Shown here: positions 58,945 through 64,000 of the stretch, piece after piece
Layout: each line of letters begins with the position of its first letter
How positions within the stretch are numbered: the first letter of the stretch is position 1
Assembly (NCBI RefSeq): GCF_032854445.1
Contig: NC_088296.1
Location: 1 to 64,000, forward strand
Direction of reading: 5' to 3'
Length of the DNA: 64,000 nt
Source of the DNA: Liolophura sinensis
Lineage: Eukaryota > Mollusca > Polyplacophora > Chitonida > Chitonidae
Notes under the pieces: model-generated
Told to the model about the DNA's origin: nothing
Database searches by the model: none
What the model saw: only the letters and a program-made list of their open reading frames with translations
Program-made: the position numbers and the translations under genes

Positions 58945-59460
58945 GGATTGATATTGTAACAAACAAAAAAGTCACAGTCATTCGTCATTCGTGTTTAAAT
59001 GATCATGTAACATCTGTAACAACCTCAAAGCTTCACTTGTTCCGTTACTCAGTTTCTTCCAGTACAGGCTTCCGCCAGTCAATATAATTTTGTACACAGT
59101 GGTATGAGGTAATCCCCAAAAGTCTTCAAATATAAAGTATCCATCATTGACAAAGCAGAAAAGATATGTTCTTTTCTAAAACTAATTTTTTTTTATTTGG
59201 TTCACCTATATAATTCCTTTTTTTCTGTCATAAAACCACCCTTCAAATGATGATAAAGTACTGCGGTGTTTGATTACACAGTATCCCTTTCTTCAAGAAA
59301 ACACTTGATTCATGTGATGTACATTTGTAGGCCGAGGGGTTCAGTTACTTTATAACATTTTCCCACACATGTATCTGCTACAAACGACATGCATTCGTTG
59401 TGCCAGCTTTTGAGAGTGACTAATCTCCCAAAACTTGGCATTACCTTGATTTAAAATCGT
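58945..59460. repeat. Dispersed repeat Q, copy 4
   Basis: Aligns with 23210-23720 and 54500-54840: aacaaacaaaaaagtcac, gatcatgtaacatctgtaac, actcagtttcttccagtaca, tcaaatgatgataaagtact. Confidence 0.65.
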
Positions 59461-59664
59461 CAGCCTGCACATTAACCAAATATTTTTATGTCTGAATATT
59501 GTGTGTTATTGAACGATTCTGATATTTGATGAGATTTATTATTGCTTCTTTGTGACACGCGGAGGGTAATGGCCCAAAGTGGTTGTCTGTTTGATTTCTG
59601 TCACTTAAGGGCCACTAGCCTACATCATAAAATAATATATGTATATAAATAAAACATTTCTGTT

Positions 59665-59770
59665 TCATTTAGGATGATGTCATTACCATATCGAAAGCCA
59701 TTAAGCGGCTCGTGTTTTTAACTTACAGCCACGATATTCCGATATGCGGCGTTTGACTGCACTAAGGTAA
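59665..59770 (+). mobile_element. Short SINE-like element, second family
   Basis: ccatatcgaaagccattaag, cggctcgtgtttttaactta and cagccacgatattccgat, close to the relic at 26555-26665. Confidence 0.55.
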
Positions 59771-59797
59771 TAAAATATTTCAGTTGGAAAAAAGGAA

Positions 59798-59910
59798 ATG
59801 AACGTTCGTGAATTGAATAAGAAAAAGTGTGTTAGATGGTGTAAGGAAAGGTGGAACTGGATGAATGGTCGACAGTGGAAAAATATGATTTTTTCTGATG
59901 AAAGTCAAGT
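59798..59910 (+). pseudogene. Tc1/mariner transposase fragment
   Basis: The plus strand reads LNKKKCVRWCKERWNWMNG, then RQWKNMIFSDESQV. This matches the central catalytic region of Tc1-like transposases, where the WCKERKxWTxEQWKxVIFSDES stretch contains the second catalytic Asp. Only about 40 codons remain, with no terminal repeats seen. Confidence 0.65.
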
Positions 59911-59999
59911 TGAGAGAGGGGTGGACAACCTCGCTTGGGCCTATTTGTTGAGAAAACATTTCCTACTTAAAGCAAAACAAGTATGAATTAAGATCAAAT

Positions 60000-61620
60000 T
60001 CTCCCAGCTCCTAGTATTTTATTACGTTATTGTTAGGAACCACAGAAGTACAGACTACAACAGGGCTACTACAGCCTGCAATCCACACTGATCACACAAA
60101 ATATTTAAGCCGCAAATATTGACCACATTCCAACGTAGTAGTGTGATGTACATGTCCGAATAGATACAGTGTTATGACAGGGACAGTTTAGAGACAACCA
60201 AAAAGCCTGGATTGGAGATATGTAACCTCAGGTAAACGTTAGAAGTAGGTCACTTCTATATTCACCCAAACAGCTCGAGCTGGTATATCAGCCGACCTAC
60301 ATGCAGTATATGGCTGTCCTGACTGGCTCAACTGGGACAAATTATACACCCCATTTATTGGTGACCAATGGGCGAGGTTTTAATTCTTGCTGAGTGGGAA
60401 GTTAACAATACAATGCAGCCTTTCAATCCAGTAACGTTGAAAATCCTGTGTGCAATTCAGTACATAAGTTTAAGATTCGATTTACTTGTATTCTGTAACA
60501 CGTTATTTAGGTCTGAGCCCGCCCCGAAGTCGGGAGACCAGAGATCAACCCGAGTCGCGTCATACCAAAGACTTCAAAAATGGTATTTGTTGCTGCCTCG
60601 CTTGGAATGTGAGAACATCCATATGCTAACTAAACAATTTTTGACTATTACAGTTTTCATATTTGGAGCAGAGAGGCGAACATTGTAAGTAAGTAAACAG
60701 CGATCCATACAGGCCGGTTGTTCTCGCTGTTTACATGTATGAAGGTCCAACCCCAGACAACACGTCACCAGCAACAAACGACCTTCAGGTAAACCCTGTA
60801 TAATGCCTTTCAAGGTCAAAAGTTTAGAAAAATACATTAATACTGTACCAATGCACTGCATAAACAGTGACAGGATCGACATAATTAAAGTGTATGAAGC
60901 TGAACCCAAATCAGTCGTTTTCCTTGAAAAGAAAATATTCTGACAATCTTTTGACAGTGTCAAAGGTTCACACACAGGCTAAGAGTAGAGTCCATATAGA
61001 CACGCCCCAAGCCATACGTCTACTTCGTGTCCATTTGAGGACGACCAGACCAATTAAATGCTGTCCGAGAATCCCTCCCTTGCCTGATAAAAACATCTCA
61101 ACAAAAGAATAGACGTGCCTTGTCTTACAGCACTTACCTGTCGACACAAATCTCACTGTGCTTCACAACTTGACAAAGCTGCGCAGATTGAAATAGAAAA
61201 TACTTAGTTCTGAGAAATATGCCATCTGATCAGGGGAGATAAATCCATGAATATGCTTTGCACATTTATTTATATTCCATGACATCATTCCGTATTTCAA
61301 TAAACATACCAGTTTTCCTAAAATTACTTCAGAAGTTGAGTTCAGATCATTTATATTTGTATGTACATTTGCATTTTAACAGTGTACAAGAGACAGACTT
61401 ACGGGGACGTAGCCAAACCTATGTACAATGGAGAAAAGGCTGAAGGCAATAATTACTTTTAACACCATTTGCGTATACACAAATTCATTAGCTTTGACGT
61501 TATGAACGATAGAGTTGTGTTTGCCGACCTCAAGAACTCAAAAATGTGCACATAATCTTAAGTGTTTAGCAATGGCCTTGATTTACAGTGTACGGTTTGA
61601 GCTGCATCTAATCGGATTAT
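60000..61620 (-). repeat. Upstream module copy 5, with 5'-exon-like donor
   Basis: Contains the left part shared with 52190-52640, TCAAGGTCA at 60810-60818, the cacacaggcta block, and the minus-strand junction TGTCGACAG then GTAAGT (GT at 61137-61136). It is the only copy on the gene B side that keeps the junction. Confidence 0.6.
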
Positions 61621-61627
61621 TTTTTTT

Positions 61628-61770
61628 TTCTTTTTTTTTTTAATTGGTGTTTTACGCCGTACTCAAGAATATTTCACTTATACGACGACGGCCAGCATTA
61701 TGGTTGGTGGAAACCGGGCAGAGCCCGGGGGAAACCCACGACCACCCGCATGTTGCTGACAGATCCATCT
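61628..61770 (-). mobile_element. 5'-truncated tRNA-derived SINE
   Basis: T-rich tail, aattggtgttttacgccgta, cagcattatggttggtgg, gggcagagcccgggggaaac; no head. Confidence 0.9.
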
Positions 61771-61824
61771 GATCGGATGGTTCACAGATGAACGCTCATA
61801 ACAATTTACCTCTAATAATTTATA

Positions 61825-61955
61825 TTTTTTTATTTTATTGGTGTTTAACGCCGAACTCAAGAATATTTCATTTATCGTACGGCAGCCATTTTTATGGTGT
61901 GAGGATAACGGGGCCCGTATGAAACCCACGACCATCCGCATGTTGCTGTCTGACC
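61825..61955 (-). mobile_element. 5'-truncated tRNA-derived SINE, diverged
   Basis: attggtgtttaacgccgaac, aagaatatttcatttatcg, then acgaccatccgcatgttgct. Two SINEs lie within 200 bases in the same orientation. Confidence 0.85.
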
Positions 61956-61959
61956 GTAT

Positions 61960-62700
61960 AGATTGTGAAACTTACATTAATAACGTCTCATCACGCTGTG
62001 TGGTATTTCGTGACAACATCGACACAGTTAAACAGTATAAACCTACGCATAATCCAGTCGGCAATGTTAGAGGTTTATTCACAAGCTGAGGTTAGAGTCT
62101 GTACAAAGAAACAAAAGAAGCCAGCTATTGCTTTGAACATCTTTACAGCAAAATTGTATAAAATAAGAAATACTTAATTCTGAGAAATGCTTGTGAATTT
62201 TGCAGGGGAGCCAAATCTCTGAATATGTTTGTACACATTTTCACTCTTTGACATCTCAACAATGGTTTGTGCAACTTTATATGAATGCCACATTTCAATA
62301 AACAGTCAGTTTCCCCAAAAATTACTCCAGTAGATGGGTTCTCATCATTTATATTTGTTATCACGTTTAGTTCCAAGCAGAACACATTGGAAGTATAGTT
62401 GAGAAATGTCGAATGGATTTTTGTGAAACCAGTATAATGCGGCATTATCCCAATGGGGTCTCCTGAGAGAAAAGAATAAGAACACAGCACTCTAAACCAG
62501 CTGACCTAGAGCTCTGCCGTTTCTACCCGATGAATATAATAGTCCCAGATCTCTTCGGTATGTGTTAGAGCACATAGGAGAGTAGATGTTAGCCCTTGGT
62601 TGCGGCCCTTAATCAAAGAGACCGGAATCACAGTGGCTGAGAACAGGTTGGTCCTGCATGAGTCTTAAACCCGACACACCACTTCGGATCTTACTTAGAT
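61960..62700 (-). repeat. Upstream module copy 6 (rearranged)
   Basis: Keeps gacaacatcgacacagttaa, cacaagctgaggttagagtc, tacttaattctgagaaatgc and the far-end block around gtatgtgttagagca, in common with 18900-19700. The TGTCGACAG/GTAAG junction is missing. Confidence 0.5.
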
Positions 62701-63117
62701 AAGCACATGGTCTTAAGCGGGCATTAAATTGCGCAGATGACCACAGCGTCGTTGATCGCTATCGGTCACTAAGTTCCCACCTGCCGTGGGAAGAAGGGGG
62801 CCACATGTTCCTTGTCGCAGTAAGGGTTTGAAACCCGTCCTAGCCATTGAATGACAAACCCCTCTAAGCACTAGATCCCAGCCCTTTGCCACATTTACCA
62901 ACATAAGGCCAAAGACAAAATTAATCAAAATGATGTTCAACCTTGTGACCTGTTACTTATTGAAAAACTAAGTGCTGAGTCTGACATTACAGTACTTATC
63001 CATGTGATTGATGTTATTATTTGATGACACTGCGATTATTCTCAGTTTAACAATAGAGCATACAGATTTGTCAGAGTGTAACAAATCCTAGTCATTTGTT
63101 CAAACTATAAACTTCAC
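62701..63117. other. Gene-free stretch
   Basis: No gene or repeat recognised. Confidence 0.4.
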
Positions 63118-63588
63118 TCATTGGTTACACAGATTGTAAAATGTTGAAGTTTTTGATTTGTTCCATTTCATCTTCACAAAGTTCCTTTGGGCAACCTGTT
63201 GAGCTCAGGAAAACTCCTCGGAGCTCATGTGACAACTGGATGACAAATTGAAACCAATATCAGGTGCAAGATCTCCCACTCTAAATCCTTTGTGTGCCAG
63301 AAAGACATCACCGCCTTCTAAGTGTGGTAAAAATAAGCCACTGGCTTTCTGTACAATATGCCTATCTGAAGCACGGCCTCCTCAAAACCTAGACACAAAT
63401 GTAACCAGTCCGCTTGGTGAAACACCTATTAAGACCTTATAAGTGTTGTGGTGTTTGTATTGGCTCCATGTGACATACTGTGCTTCCAGGTTTCCCGGCA
63501 TTTCACAAAAGAATTCTGTTACATCAATAACAATTCGAACTTGTGGTCTTTGCACAAAACACTCTGGCAAAGTAAATCCATGAGTCAT
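63118..63588 (-). pseudogene. ISL2EU/Harbinger-type DDE transposase relic
   Basis: The minus strand reads VRIVIDVTEFFCEMPGN, YVTWSQYKHHNTYKVLIG, VSPSGLVTFVSRF, then a TGA at 63382-63384, then GGRASDRHIVQKASG and GDVFLAHKGFRVGDLAP. This is the order of the DDE_Tnp_4 domain (Asp in DVTE, YKxHNTxKxLIG, GGRxSD, a D/HKGF-like motif). The TGA stands where the family usually has Trp or Tyr. The D of the usual DRGF motif reads H here. A second stop follows SSEEFS. It is an inactive fragment without visible terminal repeats. Confidence 0.75.
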
Positions 63589-63800
63589 AAAAAATAATGC
63601 GAAAGTTGCAAATTTAGGGAAACCTGTGTAATATCTGGGTTTTTTTTCTTTGTTGTCTTAAATTACTTCTGGTTTGAACAGGGTAAGAGAGGTTTGAGAG
63701 TCTCTGTGTATTTAACTGACTGTACCGTGCCTGCCTATTCGTCAACACTTGTGGCCGGTACATGCACTGAACGGGTTATGATGCTGTCAGTCTTTACTTG

Positions 63801-63945
63801 TTTTGGCTGTGTAACGTCATTTACACTGTGTTTTTTTTCTGTGTAACATCATTTACACTGTGTTTTGGCTATGTAACGTCATTTACACTGTGTTTTGGCT
63901 GTGTTACGTCATTTACACTGTGTTTTGGCTGTGTAACTCAGTACA
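63801..63945. repeat. 30 bp tandem repeat
   Basis: About five units of 30 bp, each with gtgtaacgtcatttacactg and tgttttggct. Most units contain ACGTCA, a CRE-like half site. Confidence 0.9.
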
Positions 63946-64000
63946 CTTTGTTTCTGTACACTCGAAATTATGACATTTTACATTAAAGAAAAGAATAAAA

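Noticed and set aside
63798-63986. 62-codon frame repeating CVTSFTLCFG
   Set aside because: Product of the 30 bp tandem repeat.

Overview
The window is animal nuclear DNA, most likely from a mollusc (bivalve or gastropod) or a close lophotrochozoan. The evidence is sparse AT-rich genes with GT..AG introns, decayed LINE and DNA transposons, many minisatellites, and about 15 copies of a tRNA-derived SINE of the kind common in mollusc genomes. Species was not determined. No bacterial features, CRISPR arrays or rRNA genes were seen.

The backbone is a tandem segmental duplication with a period of about 34 kb. Each unit carries one minus-strand TRIM-type E3 ubiquitin ligase gene. Unit A (window start to about 19.9 kb) holds TRIM gene A (16807 down to 6991); unit B (about 34.2 to 53.6 kb) holds TRIM gene B (50293 down to 40765). 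Both can be modelled exon by exon as RING, B-box1, B-box2, coiled coil and PRY/SPRY. Coding exons are 669/663, 96, 231, 23, 188 and 584/578 bp with matching phases. The 96, 231 and 23 bp exons are the sizes known for vertebrate RING/B-box/coiled-coil/SPRY TRIM genes. Gene A is intact (596 aa). Gene B keeps all its frames, but the AG acceptor of its SPRY exon has become AA.

The copies are mosaic. The SPRY exon and 3' flank differ by roughly 5-6%, while the coiled-coil exon differs by about 12% and the RING exon by more. Within SPRY I count about 27 replacement codons plus one rebuilt block against 3 synonymous codons, which suggests diversifying selection on the ligand-binding domain. Minisatellites surround and invade the genes: 64 bp arrays downstream of both; a 4.5 kb array of 42 bp units in intron 5 of gene A; 21, about 80 and 42 bp arrays in intron 5 of gene B; a 66 bp array in intron 1 of gene B; a 57 bp array in its upstream flank; and a 38 bp array further upstream.

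Upstream of each gene lie several copies of a dispersed module (17.9, 18.7, 25.0, 52.6, 60.7 and 62 kb). Four carry a minus-strand splice-donor-like junction, so they may be duplicated alternative 5' exons or promoters; both ATG exons are preceded by plausible acceptors. The rest (19.9-34 kb and 54-64 kb) is mostly repeats: decayed Jockey-like LINE copies, SINEs, a Tc1/mariner fragment, an ISL2EU/Harbinger-type DDE transposase relic, a GMC oxidoreductase relic, and a divergent third copy of part of the TRIM 3' flank near 56.7 kb. As a whole it looks like an expanding TRIM-SPRY locus. An innate-immune role is an inference from the family, not shown by the sequence.
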